Assembly (NCBI RefSeq): GCF_025152745.1
Contig: NZ_CP104040.1
Span: forward strand, 4,059,501-4,123,500
Direction of reading: 5' to 3'
Source: Rhizobium sp. WSM4643
GTDB lineage: Bacteria > Pseudomonadota > Alphaproteobacteria > Rhizobiales > Rhizobiaceae
Length of the DNA: 64,000 bases
In this document: positions 36,306 through 47,091 of the stretch, piece after piece
Numbering within the stretch: the first letter of the stretch is position 1
How the letters are laid out: every line of letters begins with the position of its first letter
Position numbers and translations under genes: made by a program
The notes under the pieces: model-generated
What the model was told of the DNA's origin: nothing
Seen by the model: the letters and a program-made list of their open reading frames with translations, nothing else
Database searches by the model: none

Positions 36306-39300
36306 CTAATGGAAGTTTCGGCTCTTCACCTTGAGCTGATCAACGTGAAGGTCCGGCACGAAAATATCCCGCGATTTCATTCCCTGACCTAACGGCTCGC
36401 GCGAATCCGGCCTACCGGGCGTGCCATGAGCGAACTCATCTCCTCTCCCGGTCGGCAGCCGAAATTCCAGATCGCGATCTGCAAGGCCTGCCAGGCTTCC
36501 CGAGAGATCGAACAGCTGCTGGGCAACCAGATGAACGACACCGCCTTCCCGCTGAATGCGCCCATTGATTGCCAGCATTGAGGCTCCCAGCGCAACGCGC
36601 CGCGACCGCTCGAACAGCTTGGGCCAGATGACGACGTTGGCAACGCCTGTCTCGTCTTCGACGGTCATGAAGATCACGCCCTTTGCGGAGCCGGGCCGTT
36701 GGCGCACGAGAACCAGCCCAGCCGCCATCAGCCAGCGGCCGTCGCGAGCAGACATCGCCTCCGTGCAGGTGACGATCCGGCGTTCCGCGAGTTCTCGACG
36801 CAGAAAGCTGACAGGGTGTTCGCGCAATGTCAGGCCGGTATGCCCATAATCGAGGACCACGTTATGACCTTGTGTCATCTGTCGAAGTTCGACTTGGGGT
36901 TCCTGCTGCTCTGCAATCGTTCTCGCCTCCCGCTCGGCGGCCGCCGCAAACAGCGGCAAAGGCTCGTCTCGCAATGCTTTGATCGCCCAGAGCGCATCGC
37001 GGCGCTCCAGCCCGAGCGAGGGCAGAAAGGCGTCCGCTTCTGCCAGCTCTACCAGCGATGCAGCCGGAACGCCCGAGCGCCGCCACATGTCGTCGACGCT
37101 GTCGAAGGGCTGATCGGCACGCGCAGCAACGATCCGGGCAACGTCCGCTGTGGCGAGGCCGCGCACCATCCGCATTCCAAGCCGCACTGCATGTCGGTCG
37201 GTGTCCTCGACTGGTTCCAGCGTGCAATCCCATCTTGAGCGGTTGATGCATACCGGGCGAACCTCGACGTCGTGCTCCCTGGCATCGCGCACGATTTGGG
37301 CTGGAGCATAGAAGCCCATCGGCTGCGAGTTTAGGAGCGCTGCGCAGAAAACATCAGGGAAATGGCATTTGATGTAGCTCGACGCATAGGCGATCAGGGC
37401 GAACGATGCTGCGTGGCTCTCCGGAAAGCCGTAGCTGCCGAAGCCTTCGAGCTGGCTGAAGGTCTTCTCCGCGAACTCCGGCGAGTATCCGTTTCGTACC
37501 ATGCCGGAGACAAGCTTGTCCTTGAAGCGGCTCACCCCTCCGGTGAACTTGAACGTCGCCATCGATTTTCGGAGTTGGTCCGCCTCACCGCCAGTGAAAC
37601 CGGCACAAACCATGGCCACCTTCATTGCCGATTCCTGAAAAAGCGGCACCCCAAGCGTTTTGTGAAGCACCGCTTCCAGTTCGGGTGTTGGGTATTCGAC
37701 CTTCTCCTTACCCTCCCGGCGACGGAGATAGGGATGTACCATGTCGCCCTGGATCGGACCGGGGCGAACAATGGCGACTTGGATCACCAAATCATAGAAG
37801 GTTCGAGGCTTTAGACGCGGCAACATTGACATCTGCGCCCGGCTCTCGATCTGAAAGGTGCCGAGCGTGTCTGCCTTGCGGATCATCGCATAGGTCTTGG
37901 GCTCCTCCTGCGGGATCGTCGCGAGATCGAGAGCGATGTCCTTCTCCTGGGCGAGGAAAGCAAAGCTCTTGGCCATACAGGTCAGCATACCGAGAGCAAG
38001 GACGTCCACTTTCATGAACTTCAGCGCCTCGACATCGTCCTTGTCCCACTCGATGACCTGGCGATCCACCATAGAGGCCGGTTCGATTGGAACCAGGTCG
38101 TCGAGCCGGTCATGGGTGAGCACGAAGCCGCCCGGGTGCTGGCCGAGATGGCGTGGGGCTCCCATCAGCTGTTGCGCCAGTTGAAGCGTCAAGGCGAGCC
38201 GCCGATCATCAGGATTGAGATTGAGTTCTCGGACCTGCTTTTCGCCGACGGCTTCCGACCATGCCCAGACGCCGGAGGACAGAGCCTTGATCAGGTCCTC
38301 GGGCAGGCCCAGCGCCTTGCCGACATCCCGTATCGCGCCCTTCGTCCGATATCGCGTGACCGTCGCGCAGAGCGCAGCCTTATGGTGTCCATAGGTGTTG
38401 TAAATCCATTGTATGACCTCCTCGCGGCGCTCGTGCTCGAAATCGACATCGATGTCCGGCGGTTCATCGCGTTCCTGGCTGACGAAACGCTCGAACAGAA
38501 GATCGTTGGTTTCAGGATCGATGGAGGTGACGCCGAGCACGAAACAGACAGCCGAGTTGGCCGCTGATCCCCGTCCCTGACACAGAATGCCTTGGGACAG
38601 CGCGAACCGGACGATGGAAAAAACTGTCAAAAAATAGGGGGCGTATCGCATCGTTTCGATCAGCGCCAATTCATGCCGGATGGTCTTTTCGACATGGGTG
38701 GGCAAACCATCAGGGTAGCGCACCTTCACGCCTTCCCAGGTGTAATGCTCCAACGACTGCTGGGCTGTCATGCCGGGGATCAGGGCTTCTTCCGGATACT
38801 GGTAGGTCAGCTCTTCCATGGAGAACGTACAGCGTTCGACGATCTCCTTGGTCCTGGCCAGCGCCTCCGGATATCGCGGAAACAGACGCTCCATCTCCTC
38901 CGGCGGCTTCAGAAACCGATCCGCGTGGCGCTGCCGTTCGAAGCCGACGTCATCGATAGTGGTCTTCGTGCGAATGCAGGTGACGACGTCCTGGAGCTGG
39001 CGGCGGGACGGCTCATGGAACAGCACGTCATTGGTGACGACGGTCTTGACCTTATGCCGAACCGCCATGTTCGAAATCTCGTGCAGGCGAACCTGGTCGT
39101 TCGGTCGACGGCGCAGGCATAGTGAAACATAGGCCCGGTCTCCGAAAACTTCGGACATCTTTCGGAGTTGGATAGCGCAGGTCTCATCCGGCAGATCGGG
39201 AACAAGCATGCCGAGCAAGCCCTCGGCGTAGAGTGCAACGTCTTCAAGGTTCAGAATGCATTTCGCCTTGCCGCCGCGCGACTTGCCGAGGGTCAGCAGC

Positions 39301-39569
39301 CGCGTCAAACGCGAATAGCCCGAACGATCCGTCGGGTAGACCAGGATCGACATGCCGTCCTGCAGATCAAGGCGACAGCCGACAACCAGCCGCAGGCCTG
39401 TGGCACGCGATGCCTCCAGTGCCCGGACGATACCGGCCAGGCTGTTGCGGTCGACGACGCCAAGAGCTTCGATGCCCATGAGCTTTGCGGTCGCGAACAA
39501 TTCCTCAGCCGAGCTTGCGCCCCTGAGGAACGAGAAATGCGTGGTGACCTGAAGTTCGGCGTAGCGCAT
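36306..39569 (-). CDS. dnaE2: Error-prone DNA polymerase ImuC/DnaE2
   Basis: 1087 residues from ATG 39569, which overlaps the imuB stop (ATGA). The PHP domain begins [20 protein letters not shown]. The polymerase core has [21 protein letters not shown], the acidic residues in [21 protein letters not shown] near 370, and [14 protein letters not shown]. An OB domain is at the C-terminus. DnaE2 is the translesion polymerase of the ImuA-ImuB-DnaE2 mutasome. The motifs are intact, so it is probably active. Confidence 0.95.
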   Translation of the reverse strand: MRYAELQVTTHFSFLRGASSAEELFATAKLMGIEALGVVDRNSLAGIVRALEASRATGLRLVVGCRLDLQDGMSILVYPTDRSGYSRLTRLLTLGKSRGGKAKCILNLEDVALYAEGLLGMLVPDLPDETCAIQLRKMSEVFGDRAYVSLCLRRRPNDQVRLHEISNMAVRHKVKTVVTNDVLFHEPSRRQLQDVVTCIRTKTTIDDVGFERQRHADRFLKPPEEMERLFPRYPEALARTKEIVERCTFSMEELTYQYPEEALIPGMTAQQSLEHYTWEGVKVRYPDGLPTHVEKTIRHELALIETMRYAPYFLTVFSIVRFALSQGILCQGRGSAANSAVCFVLGVTSIDPETNDLLFERFVSQERDEPPDIDVDFEHERREEVIQWIYNTYGHHKAALCATVTRYRTKGAIRDVGKALGLPEDLIKALSSGVWAWSEAVGEKQVRELNLNPDDRRLALTLQLAQQLMGAPRHLGQHPGGFVLTHDRLDDLVPIEPASMVDRQVIEWDKDDVEALKFMKVDVLALGMLTCMAKSFAFLAQEKDIALDLATIPQEEPKTYAMIRKADTLGTFQIESRAQMSMLPRLKPRTFYDLVIQVAIVRPGPIQGDMVHPYLRRREGKEKVEYPTPELEAVLHKTLGVPLFQESAMKVAMVCAGFTGGEADQLRKSMATFKFTGGVSRFKDKLVSGMVRNGYSPEFAEKTFSQLEGFGSYGFPESHAASFALIAYASSYIKCHFPDVFCAALLNSQPMGFYAPAQIVRDAREHDVEVRPVCINRSRWDCTLEPVEDTDRHAVRLGMRMVRGLATADVARIVAARADQPFDSVDDMWRRSGVPAASLVELAEADAFLPSLGLERRDALWAIKALRDEPLPLFAAAAEREARTIAEQQEPQVELRQMTQGHNVVLDYGHTGLTLREHPVSFLRRELAERRIVTCTEAMSARDGRWLMAAGLVLVRQRPGSAKGVIFMTVEDETGVANVVIWPKLFERSRRVALGASMLAINGRIQREGGVVHLVAQQLFDLSGSLAGLADRDLEFRLPTGRGDEFAHGTPGRPDSREPLGQGMKSRDIFVPDLHVDQLKVKSRNFH

Positions 39570-41083
39570 CAGGCAAAGACCCCGTGTAGGAACCACCGAT
39601 GCGATCCCGTGTCCGCGTCAACGCCGTCACCTGATCGATAAATCCAATAACGTTCGCCGGTCTCGTCCTCGACCGTGAAATAGTCGCGGACGGCCGTCCA
39701 CTCGGATGTTCGCTGCCACCATTCTCCGAATATCCTCTCAGGACCATCGGCACGTTTGACGCGCCTGCGTTTGCCGCGCCAGACGAAGGACACAGGGGGA
39801 TGGTCGGGCAGGAGAGCGATTACCTCAATCGGCTCCGGGCGATCCATCAGGCGCACCGGCCGGGGCCAGGTCAGCGGCCATGTCCGCCCGTCTTCATCGG
39901 CGACCGGCGAGATGCGCTGTACTGAGCGCTCCGGCACATCACTGGAGACTGGGGCTTGCCGATAAATGCGGTGCGTTCCCCGGTTGCCCAGTACATCGAT
40001 CAGGGAGGTGACATCGATTTCAGTGGCCTCCACGAGACTGGAAACGATCTGTCTGTCGTTCAGCGGCTCCACCATAGTTGCCGCAAGACTGAGTTTCTCG
40101 ATGCCAAAGCCGGGATCGATCTTCTCAATTCGGTCGTGCAGGAGCTTCGTCAGCCAGGCGACATCTCGCACCGGCTTTGCTGTCCCCGCTCTGAGCGCCT
40201 GTATCGTGTTGTCGACACGATGGACAATAAGGTCGGTGCGCCGGACACCTAGCCCCTTGGCCTGCAGTTCGAGGCAGAGTGCTGGCACAAGCCGCGAGAT
40301 ATATTTTCCAATAGTCTCCGCAGCGCCAATCGGTTCAGCGAAGGCACGATGGACTTCGATGATCTCGGGACAGCGGATGGGATCGATGGGCTCGGCGATC
40401 CTGCCAAACATCTGGTCGAGACGACGGCCGATCTCTGGGCCGAAGCGCAGGGCAATCGGCGCACGAGGTGTCGCCGCCAGCTCGCCGACGGTTTTGAAGC
40501 CGAGCGTGCGTAGGCCGACAATCGTCTCGGCACTCAACCGCAATGCCGAGAGGGGAAGTCGTACAACAGCGTCGGCCGTCTTCCCTGTTGGAATGACCTT
40601 GATTTCCGCCGTCATGGATCGCGCCAACCCGAATGCAGCTCCCCAGGTATCGGCAATGACAGCACGAGCTGCCAGCCCGCGTGCACGAAACCGGTTCACG
40701 AGACCGGACAGCATCAGCTCTTCGCCGCCTTGCAGGTGATCGGCCCCTTCCGTGTCCATGACGATGCCATCAGGAGGATCGGTTGCCACAACCGGCGAAT
40801 ATTGCGACAGCGCCCAAAGCGTCAGGCGTTCCAGTGCTGCAAGATCGGCGACGGGGTCGGCGTCGACCATGTGGAGACCCTGGACCAATGCCTGTGCTTT
40901 TGCGGCTGCCATGCCAATGTACAGGCCGACCTTTGCTGCGTTCTGATCGACGGCAGACAGCCAGCGTTTCGAGCCACTCCGGGCGACAATGACAAGCGGC
41001 GCTTCAGCCGGAATTGACAGATCGGCGCGTCTGATCCGATCCGTTGCCAGCGTCGGAAAAAAGACTGATACGACCCTGGGCAT
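39569..41083 (-). CDS. imuB: Y-family-like protein ImuB
   Basis: 504 residues from ATG 41083 ([19 protein letters not shown]). It has a Y-family fold-like N-terminus, but the acidic catalytic residues of true Y polymerases are not evident, as usual for ImuB, the mutasome hub that contacts the beta clamp and DnaE2. The C-terminus ([26 protein letters not shown], then [18 protein letters not shown]) is typical. It overlaps imuA upstream and dnaE2 downstream. Confidence 0.93.
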   Translation of the reverse strand: MPRVVSVFFPTLATDRIRRADLSIPAEAPLVIVARSGSKRWLSAVDQNAAKVGLYIGMAAAKAQALVQGLHMVDADPVADLAALERLTLWALSQYSPVVATDPPDGIVMDTEGADHLQGGEELMLSGLVNRFRARGLAARAVIADTWGAAFGLARSMTAEIKVIPTGKTADAVVRLPLSALRLSAETIVGLRTLGFKTVGELAATPRAPIALRFGPEIGRRLDQMFGRIAEPIDPIRCPEIIEVHRAFAEPIGAAETIGKYISRLVPALCLELQAKGLGVRRTDLIVHRVDNTIQALRAGTAKPVRDVAWLTKLLHDRIEKIDPGFGIEKLSLAATMVEPLNDRQIVSSLVEATEIDVTSLIDVLGNRGTHRIYRQAPVSSDVPERSVQRISPVADEDGRTWPLTWPRPVRLMDRPEPIEVIALLPDHPPVSFVWRGKRRRVKRADGPERIFGEWWQRTSEWTAVRDYFTVEDETGERYWIYRSGDGVDADTGSHRWFLHGVFA

Positions 41084-41759
41084 CGCATGCACCTATTTCA
41101 AAATCCGCACTCTCGCCTGCCTTGACCCTGATCAGTTCTGCCAGCCATCGGGCCCGGCCGATACCGGGCACTGGAAGCGGGTCAGATGGCAGGACGGATA
41201 TTCGCCATCGTGTTGCCGCCGCTGTTGGATGGCCAAAGTCTCCGGCCTCGGTCTGCCGCCGCCATCGTCGGATCACCAAGCCGATGGTGCCCGAGCTTTC
41301 GGCAGCAAGCTGCAGACGGCGAGATGCGACCATTGGCAAGCGCACCAGCTCGGCAACGACGGCTGCGAGCCCACCGAACCGCAGCGCTTCCTCGAAGGCT
41401 TCGAGAACAAGTTCTTCGCGGATCGCCTCAACGTAGATGACGCGATCCGGGTGGAGGCCGACTTGGGCCAGCGCCGGAGCGAAGAGGTCGGGGCGTGCCA
41501 GGCACCAAACGACCTTGCCTTTGGTTCGGGCCGCGACACCGGCCACAAAGAGCGCGGCTGCGGCTCCATCAACCGCCCCTGATCCGCCTCCGGCGAATTC
41601 GTGCAACGCGCCGTAAGCTAGCCCGCCACCCGGAAGCTGCGCGTCGATGTCGGCAACTCCGAATGGGAGGACCGTTTTAGGGCGAGCCACGGCCCCTTCA
41701 AGGTGCTGTATGCGATCTCGAAGGTCGGAAATGATCGGGTTCGCGCCGTTCTGCGCCAT
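41004..41759 (-). CDS. imuA: SOS mutasome protein ImuA
   Basis: 251 residues. RecA-like core with FGVADIDAQLPGGGLAYGALHEFAG near residue 33, and KVVWCLARPDLFAPALAQVGL. The 3' end overlaps imuB by about 80 bp in another frame. ImuA works with ImuB and DnaE2 in damage-induced mutagenesis. A LexA box lies 49-63 bp upstream. Confidence 0.9.
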   Translation of the reverse strand: MAQNGANPIISDLRDRIQHLEGAVARPKTVLPFGVADIDAQLPGGGLAYGALHEFAGGGSGAVDGAAAALFVAGVAARTKGKVVWCLARPDLFAPALAQVGLHPDRVIYVEAIREELVLEAFEEALRFGGLAAVVAELVRLPMVASRRLQLAAESSGTIGLVIRRWRRQTEAGDFGHPTAAATRWRISVLPSDPLPVPGIGRARWLAELIRVKAGESADFEIGACDAQGRISLFSDAGNGSDQTRRSVNSG

Positions 41760-41807
41760 TCGAAGCCTTCTTCAAAACCAGTTTTCATCCCACTCGAAAG
41801 CGAGTAT

Positions 41808-41822
41808 GTTCCTCTTTTGTTC
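41808..41822. promoter_or_regulatory. Alphaproteobacterial LexA (SOS) box
   Basis: GTTC at 41808-41811 and GTTC at 41819-41822 are separated by exactly 7 bp (CTCTTTT), the direct-repeat SOS box of alphaproteobacteria. It lies about 50 bp upstream of imuA, on the promoter side, and predicts LexA repression and SOS induction of imuA-imuB-dnaE2. Confidence 0.85.
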
Positions 41823-42147
41823 CTTATCGAAATGTGAGTCAATGTGCATATAAAGGTGAGTGCTCCACGAACTGCAACCTGTCCACATGCCACTGAAGCC
41901 GAACTGCGAATGGATTCAATCGCGTAACAAGGAGCCGTCCATAGGCTCGAAAAATGTCATCGATGAGAAAATATACCTATGAGGAACAGCCCGCACTCCA
42001 TGTCTACGGAGACTCGCAATTACTATCGAATGCAAGGCAGCTGGACATTCAAGGCGGATATCGCACCTGTTCGACCGGATTGCCGAGCTTGAATAATGAG
42101 CAGGAAATGCTCAGCTCACCGGCCGATGACCAAGGATATTGAGTGCG
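41823..42147. other. Divergent region between imuA and dinB
   Basis: This 325-bp region carries the divergent promoters. A 62-codon frame (41954-42142) ends 5 bp before the dinB ATG and could be a leader peptide, but it has no family resemblance. I found no second LexA box for dinB here. Confidence 0.4.
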
Positions 42148-43269
42148 ATGTCGCAACCTGATGCGGTGATATGCGATCTAACCCCCATCGCCGTGCAAAA
42201 ACAGCGCAAGGTCATTCATGTCGACATGGATGCCTACTACGCTTCCGTCGAGCAACGTGATAACCCCGATCTTCGCGGCAAGCCAGTCGCTGTCGGCGGG
42301 TCAGACGCGCGTGGCGTCGTTGCTGCCGCAAGTTACGAGGCCCGCAAGTTTGGCGTCCATTCCGCAATGCCATCAGTGACTGCCAAGCGCAAATGTCCCG
42401 ACCTAATCTTCGTCAGGCCCCGTTTCGATGTCTACAAGGCGGTCTCGCAGCAAATTCGGGAGATATTCGCCGAATACACGCCGATGATCGAACCACTATC
42501 GCTCGACGAAGCATATCTCGATGTCACCGACAATCTGAAGGGAATGAAAATCGCGACTGAGATCGCGCAGGAGATACGCGCCAAGATCAAGGCAGCGACC
42601 GGGCTGAACGCGTCTGCCGGAATTTCATATAATAAGTTCCTGGCGAAAATGGCGAGCGATCTCAACAAGCCAAATGGACAGGCGGTGATCACTCCGAAGA
42701 ACGGCCCGGCGTTCGTGGAGGGCCTTCCCGTCAAGAAATTCCATGGCGTCGGTCCAGCAACGGCGGAGAAGATGCATCGACTTGGCATCGAGACCGGAGC
42801 TGACCTCAAAGCCCGCAGCCTCGACTTCCTGATCGAACACTTCGGCAAGTCTGGGCCTTATTTCTATGGCATCGCACGCGGCCTCGACGACCGGCAGGTC
42901 AAGCCAGATCGCGTGAGGAAATCCGTTGGCGCAGAAGACACGTTTATGGTCGACATCCATTCGTTCGATCCGGCCCGGGAAGGCATCCAACCGTTGATCG
43001 AGAAGGTATGGACCTATTGCGATGCCAATGAAATTAGCGCCAAAACGATAACGCTGAAGGTGAAGTACGCCAACTTCTCTCAGGTCACGCGCAGCAAAAC
43101 CGTGGCCCTGCCATTTGAATCACTCAGTGACCTGGAGAATGCGGTGAACTTGCTTCTGCAGGCGATCTTTCCTGTCAGCCGAGGCGTCAGGCTTCTCGGC
43201 GTGACGCTATCGTCGTTGGAATCCAAGGCGGCCGCAAATGAGCGACCGCAGCTGCTGCTGTTCAGATAG
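42148..43269 (+). CDS. dinB: DNA polymerase IV
   Basis: 373 residues from ATG 42148 (a TTG lies 9 bp upstream). Y-family motifs are intact: VIHVDMDAYYASVEQRDNP with catalytic Asp residues, GVVAAASYEARKFGVHSAMPS, the second acidic motif in SLDEAYLDVTD near 115, and the little-finger domain to the end (ISAKTITLKVKYANFSQVTRSKT). It copies damaged DNA. It stands divergent from the imuA-imuB-dnaE2 operon on the island. Confidence 0.95.
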   Translation: MSQPDAVICDLTPIAVQKQRKVIHVDMDAYYASVEQRDNPDLRGKPVAVGGSDARGVVAAASYEARKFGVHSAMPSVTAKRKCPDLIFVRPRFDVYKAVSQQIREIFAEYTPMIEPLSLDEAYLDVTDNLKGMKIATEIAQEIRAKIKAATGLNASAGISYNKFLAKMASDLNKPNGQAVITPKNGPAFVEGLPVKKFHGVGPATAEKMHRLGIETGADLKARSLDFLIEHFGKSGPYFYGIARGLDDRQVKPDRVRKSVGAEDTFMVDIHSFDPAREGIQPLIEKVWTYCDANEISAKTITLKVKYANFSQVTRSKTVALPFESLSDLENAVNLLLQAIFPVSRGVRLLGVTLSSLESKAAANERPQLLLFR

Positions 43270-43631
43270 TACAGGAGCAAACACCGCCACGCTCACCGCA
43301 CGCGGAGTAGACGTTGGTCATCGCTCAGTGCAGCGTCGCTATCCACAACCGACTTCGATCACTGCGATAATGCTTTTCGATGCTCCTACAGACCGAGACT
43401 TTAAAGGTCGTGCTGGGAGCCGCCAGAGAAAAGGAGTTCCTAAGGCTGATTGCAGGTGACTAAACAGCGCCGTCAATAGCAGGTTTAAAAGTGCCTTCTT
43501 CATGATGGATAGCTTGATTGCTGCCCAGCCTTACATCTTTTCGCGCGAATCTTTTTGAGTCCAACAGTCGCTGTTGACATTCAGTCAACGGATTGTGCAA
43601 TCGTTACGGGAAATGACTAGGTGAGCTAAAG
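43270..43631. other. 360-bp gap, no gene seen
   Basis: Nothing in this stretch resembles a gene or RNA. The AGGTGAG near 43619 serves the TTG start of the next gene. Confidence 0.4.
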
Positions 43632-44903
43632 TTGTTTATCAAAATCCCAAGATCGCGACCAGGCGAGGCAGATTTTCCACGCGTCCTCTACGTGCGGCTT
43701 ACGCGCCTCGATTATTTGAGCGATAGCGAATACAAGCGTGCATCAATTGAGTTTGACGGAATCGATGCGGAAAAGGTTGATGGAATAACGGATGTCGAGG
43801 AGAGATTGTTTACTGAGTCTTCTCATCTGCCATTCGCTTTGATCCGTATCATTACTACAAGAAGGCGCTTCGAAGAAGTGTTGGGCGCTCCTCCGGCCGT
43901 AGGCACATGGTTTCGACTCAGGATCGAACCACAGGGTCCCGGTCTGATGACCTGGCAGGCCCAAATGGGGCCTGACGGTTATTATGCACAAAGCAGAATG
44001 TCGACGACCGGTGGCGGACCACTGCTCGATCCCTTGGAACCGCCTCGTGGTCCCTCGCCAAGGTCTCTTGGCGCAGCAGTAGCGAAAGAGCCGTTACCGA
44101 CAAGCATCGCCGAGCTTTCAAACCGCTTCACAGTGGGGACGGATTGGACCCTTATTGAACAAATCCTGCAAGCGGTGCCACCGCCCGAAAAAATTGTTAT
44201 CCGTGACGTGGGTCAGGCCAGTTTCGCATCGTTTCTCAATGATGCCGAGCAATCGTATCTCCATTTCGACACCGGCTTACCGGTTTCTTGGAATGCCCAT
44301 ACGGCTCCGAAGTCGATTGGGATAACATTCGCGAACGAACAGGTGGTTGTGCTCTCTCACTGGGATTGGGATCATCTGCACGCCGCCTTCAGCATCAAGC
44401 AGCTTCTAGACGCTAAATGGATTGTGCCGAGCCAAAGGCTTGGACCTGGGGCTGCACGTCTTGCCATGGCAATTGCCAAAAAAGGCAATCTGTTCGTTTG
44501 GCCAGCGGGCAAAACGTTCAACGGCTCGCACATGTGGATAGCAGAATGTAAGGGGTCGCCCAAGAATGCGAACAACACCGGCCTGGCGTTACGCGCGAAA
44601 CTGCAGAGTGGTAGCGAGGCATTGCTATCCGGCGACGCAGACTATTCAAATATCCCAATGAGCTTGAAAGCTCCCGCCGATTTTCTGTTGGTAACACACC
44701 ACGGCGCAGCAATGGCCCAGGGGAGCACGCCTATTGGCCGAGCGAGCAAAACAGGCTTTGCTGCTGTCTCCTATGGAGCTGGTAATTCCTATCGGCATCC
44801 ACATGACGCGACACAGCAGCATCACACTTTGGCCGGTTGGGGCCACTGGAGAACAACGGCACGTCGCCCTTCAAGGCCGAGAGATAACCGTTACTTCACT
44901 TGA
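43632..44903 (+). CDS. MBL-fold metallohydrolase (ComEC-like C-terminal domain)
   Basis: 423 residues from a TTG at 43632 with AGGTGAG just upstream; no earlier ATG exists in frame. The N-terminal 190 residues are not recognised. The C-terminal part is a metallo-beta-lactamase fold of the ComEC-associated type: IVIRDVGQASFASFLND, the metal motif SHWDWDH near 243, LLSGDADY near 336, VTHHGAA near 356, and VSYGAGNSYRHPH. The last 30 residues are atypical and Arg-rich. It may hydrolyse a nucleic acid or nucleotide. It is 49 bp upstream of a membrane protein gene on the same strand. Confidence 0.8.
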   Translation: MFIKIPRSRPGEADFPRVLYVRLTRLDYLSDSEYKRASIEFDGIDAEKVDGITDVEERLFTESSHLPFALIRIITTRRRFEEVLGAPPAVGTWFRLRIEPQGPGLMTWQAQMGPDGYYAQSRMSTTGGGPLLDPLEPPRGPSPRSLGAAVAKEPLPTSIAELSNRFTVGTDWTLIEQILQAVPPPEKIVIRDVGQASFASFLNDAEQSYLHFDTGLPVSWNAHTAPKSIGITFANEQVVVLSHWDWDHLHAAFSIKQLLDAKWIVPSQRLGPGAARLAMAIAKKGNLFVWPAGKTFNGSHMWIAECKGSPKNANNTGLALRAKLQSGSEALLSGDADYSNIPMSLKAPADFLLVTHHGAAMAQGSTPIGRASKTGFAAVSYGAGNSYRHPHDATQQHHTLAGWGHWRTTARRPSRPRDNRYFT

Positions 44904-44951
44904 CCAAGCAGCGCGTGACATCCGGATTTAAGCTCGCACGAGGTCATTGGG

Positions 44952-45671
44952 ATGTCGCTTCTTAGAAATTCTATCGTCCACGTTGGTTCCTGGGCCGCCC
45001 TCGTCGGCTTCAGCCTCTGGACCTACTACGACCCAGGTTTCGAGCCAGTCATCGGGCTGATAGCGGGCGTCGTCGGGATTGTGACCAATGTTGAGGATTT
45101 TCCGCTTGGTCGCGGAAGTCGTCGGAAACTGACGCCGGAAAAGAAGATCGAGTTGCGCGACAAATGGGGGCCAGTCTTTAAGGATTTTTTCCTGAGGGCC
45201 GCTCGTGATAGCTATCGCACGGATGTCATCGTGCATGACGTCGCCCGCCTCGATCATTATCCCGACGTCGAAGAAAAGGGGAGCGGCATCTCGCCATGGT
45301 TTCGCGTGGGCTTCATGGGAACCTATCAACGCGGCATCCTGCTTGGGCTTAGATGGACATACTTGAAGCAGGGCGCGGATGGCAATTGGCATGAATATCA
45401 GCTCGACCGGCCAGATGACGTCATAAAGGTGATCCTTCTCGCTGAAGTGCCTTACGAATTAATCGAGTCCTTTAATCCCGATGGCGACAATTTTTACCAC
45501 AAGCCGCATCTCTACCTCCATTTCGACTACGGCGGACAGCCGTACGAGCGGCTATTTTACGGTGAGCAAAGGCGACTCTTTGAGGATTCGCCATTCTTTT
45601 ACTCTCAAATTGCAGAGTTCAAGCCGCCGCCGTGGATTCAGCGGTTGAAGGAAAAGTACCGTCTTTTCTGA
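44952..45671 (+). CDS. Hypothetical membrane protein, probable partner of the MBL protein
   Basis: 239 residues from ATG 44952. Two hydrophobic segments near the N-terminus (VHVGSWAALVGFSLWTYY and PVIGLIAGVVGIVTNV) anchor a cytoplasmic domain of about 190 residues with no recognised family. The arrangement (two N-terminal helices plus a soluble domain) is seen in membrane-active effectors. The spacing suggests an operon with the MBL gene; a joint function is inference. Confidence 0.55.
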   Translation: MSLLRNSIVHVGSWAALVGFSLWTYYDPGFEPVIGLIAGVVGIVTNVEDFPLGRGSRRKLTPEKKIELRDKWGPVFKDFFLRAARDSYRTDVIVHDVARLDHYPDVEEKGSGISPWFRVGFMGTYQRGILLGLRWTYLKQGADGNWHEYQLDRPDDVIKVILLAEVPYELIESFNPDGDNFYHKPHLYLHFDYGGQPYERLFYGEQRRLFEDSPFFYSQIAEFKPPPWIQRLKEKYRLF

Positions 45672-45745
45672 AGTTCACATAGCGACGGAAACTTTGCGCC
45701 AACGAAAATCCCAAACTGAACGCGGCGATTCGGAACGAGTTAGAC

Positions 45746-46876
45746 CTATATTCTCATCTGTTTGACCCCGACCAAACGAAGCCACGGATTTGACTGCTCG
45801 TAAGGTTCAGGCATCACGGCGTCGAAGACGTCAGATTGGTTTGCAAACAACACGTAGTTCGTTCCCTTTTCACCAGTCGCGCTTCGATAACGCAGCCCAT
45901 CTATACAACCGCCGTCAAATTCGAAGTCGCGGAGAAACTCCGTGAAAACCTGGGTCGGGATGTAATCGACGTTCACTCGATCATTTCGTTCCACCGGTTG
46001 GATGATCAATTTCGCGAACTGCCGGAGGAAGCGAAGGACCAATCGATCCATACGAGTAGCCGTTGAGAAAAACCCGGGCACTTTTGGCAGCGATGCCAGG
46101 TCCAATATTCGGACCGGCCGCGTCGTTTCAAATCGGCCGACCGACGCCATCGTGTTCCTGATTTCCGCTACCGCGAGCTTTTGTTGGTCCGCTCCATAGA
46201 ACATTGGAATTCCCGGCGGGTTCATGCGGTTCGATTGGGTCGCATACTCCTCGGGCGGCGGCCCTAATTCGGCAGGCGTCCAAAATGGGCGTCTGGCTTC
46301 CCGTGGTCGCGCTCTAAAAAGGGCGAGGCCGGTTGGCTTTTCAACTATAAGGCCAAGGCTCTGTGCGTGGCCGCAAACATCGATAAGGAACTCTAGCGGA
46401 GAGCGTTGGTCGGGCTCAAAGCCATCAGACTTGTTTATGTCGTGGAAGAAGAAGCGACGCTGGTGCTTGACGATCTCACAGAACCGGCTCCATGAAAAAC
46501 GAAGGCTTTCGTCCGGTTCGAGGACCAGCCAATCGTATTTGCACCATTGATCGTCACCAATTCCATCGACCAGTGCTTGGAACAAGCTGCCAGAACTGTC
46601 ACGAGGAAGATCGAGGGCGAGTTCGTCGCCGATCATATCCCAGCTATCAATATTCCAAGCCTGATAACCGCCTTCCCTGGACTCATATGGAAGGTCATCT
46701 GCGGCTTTCGAATATGACCCCTCTATTCGTTCACGAATGAATTCCGCTAGGTCATCAAGGGGCATCGTGGCAGCGTCTTTCCGCCCACAGAAATAACAGC
46801 CGCGAGGGCCTGCGTGCATTCGGATCAAGAAACGGAGGTCATCGTCCCCGAAGCACTGATAGCAAACGTTCGACAT
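45746..46876 (-). CDS. HEPN/RES N-terminal and RES domain protein
   Basis: 376 residues. It begins with a zinc-ribbon-like pattern (CYQCFGDDDLRFLIRMHAGP, then GCYFCGRKDA) as in the HEPN/RES N-terminal family. A helical region follows, then a RES domain at about 215-360 (RMNPPGIPMFYGADQQKLAVAEIR, RPVRILDLASLP). RES domains in toxins of the RES-Xre type hydrolyse NAD+. No Xre partner lies beside it, so it may be a solo effector. It is convergent with the MBL/membrane pair. Confidence 0.78.
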   Translation of the reverse strand: MSNVCYQCFGDDDLRFLIRMHAGPRGCYFCGRKDAATMPLDDLAEFIRERIEGSYSKAADDLPYESREGGYQAWNIDSWDMIGDELALDLPRDSSGSLFQALVDGIGDDQWCKYDWLVLEPDESLRFSWSRFCEIVKHQRRFFFHDINKSDGFEPDQRSPLEFLIDVCGHAQSLGLIVEKPTGLALFRARPREARRPFWTPAELGPPPEEYATQSNRMNPPGIPMFYGADQQKLAVAEIRNTMASVGRFETTRPVRILDLASLPKVPGFFSTATRMDRLVLRFLRQFAKLIIQPVERNDRVNVDYIPTQVFTEFLRDFEFDGGCIDGLRYRSATGEKGTNYVLFANQSDVFDAVMPEPYEQSNPWLRLVGVKQMRI

Positions 46877-47091
46877 TAAATGCCTTCTTCATCTTCAAAT
46901 TCAGGGCCAGACTCAGGCGTTTCCTGCCCGGAACGTCCCTTTTTTCGCTATATAGCTAGACACGGACAACCCTTTCGGATCGAAGCTTCGGCCGCCAAAA
47001 TCTTCCTGAAACCGACGTTCCAGCCTGAGCTGAGTGTTTAGCGGTTTCTTTACCAAAGCTGGTACAATGCCAAGCTATTTTGGAGCTGGCG

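Noticed and set aside
41954..42142. A 62-codon frame just before dinB
   Set aside because: No family match and weak start context; kept only as a possible leader in the intergenic note.
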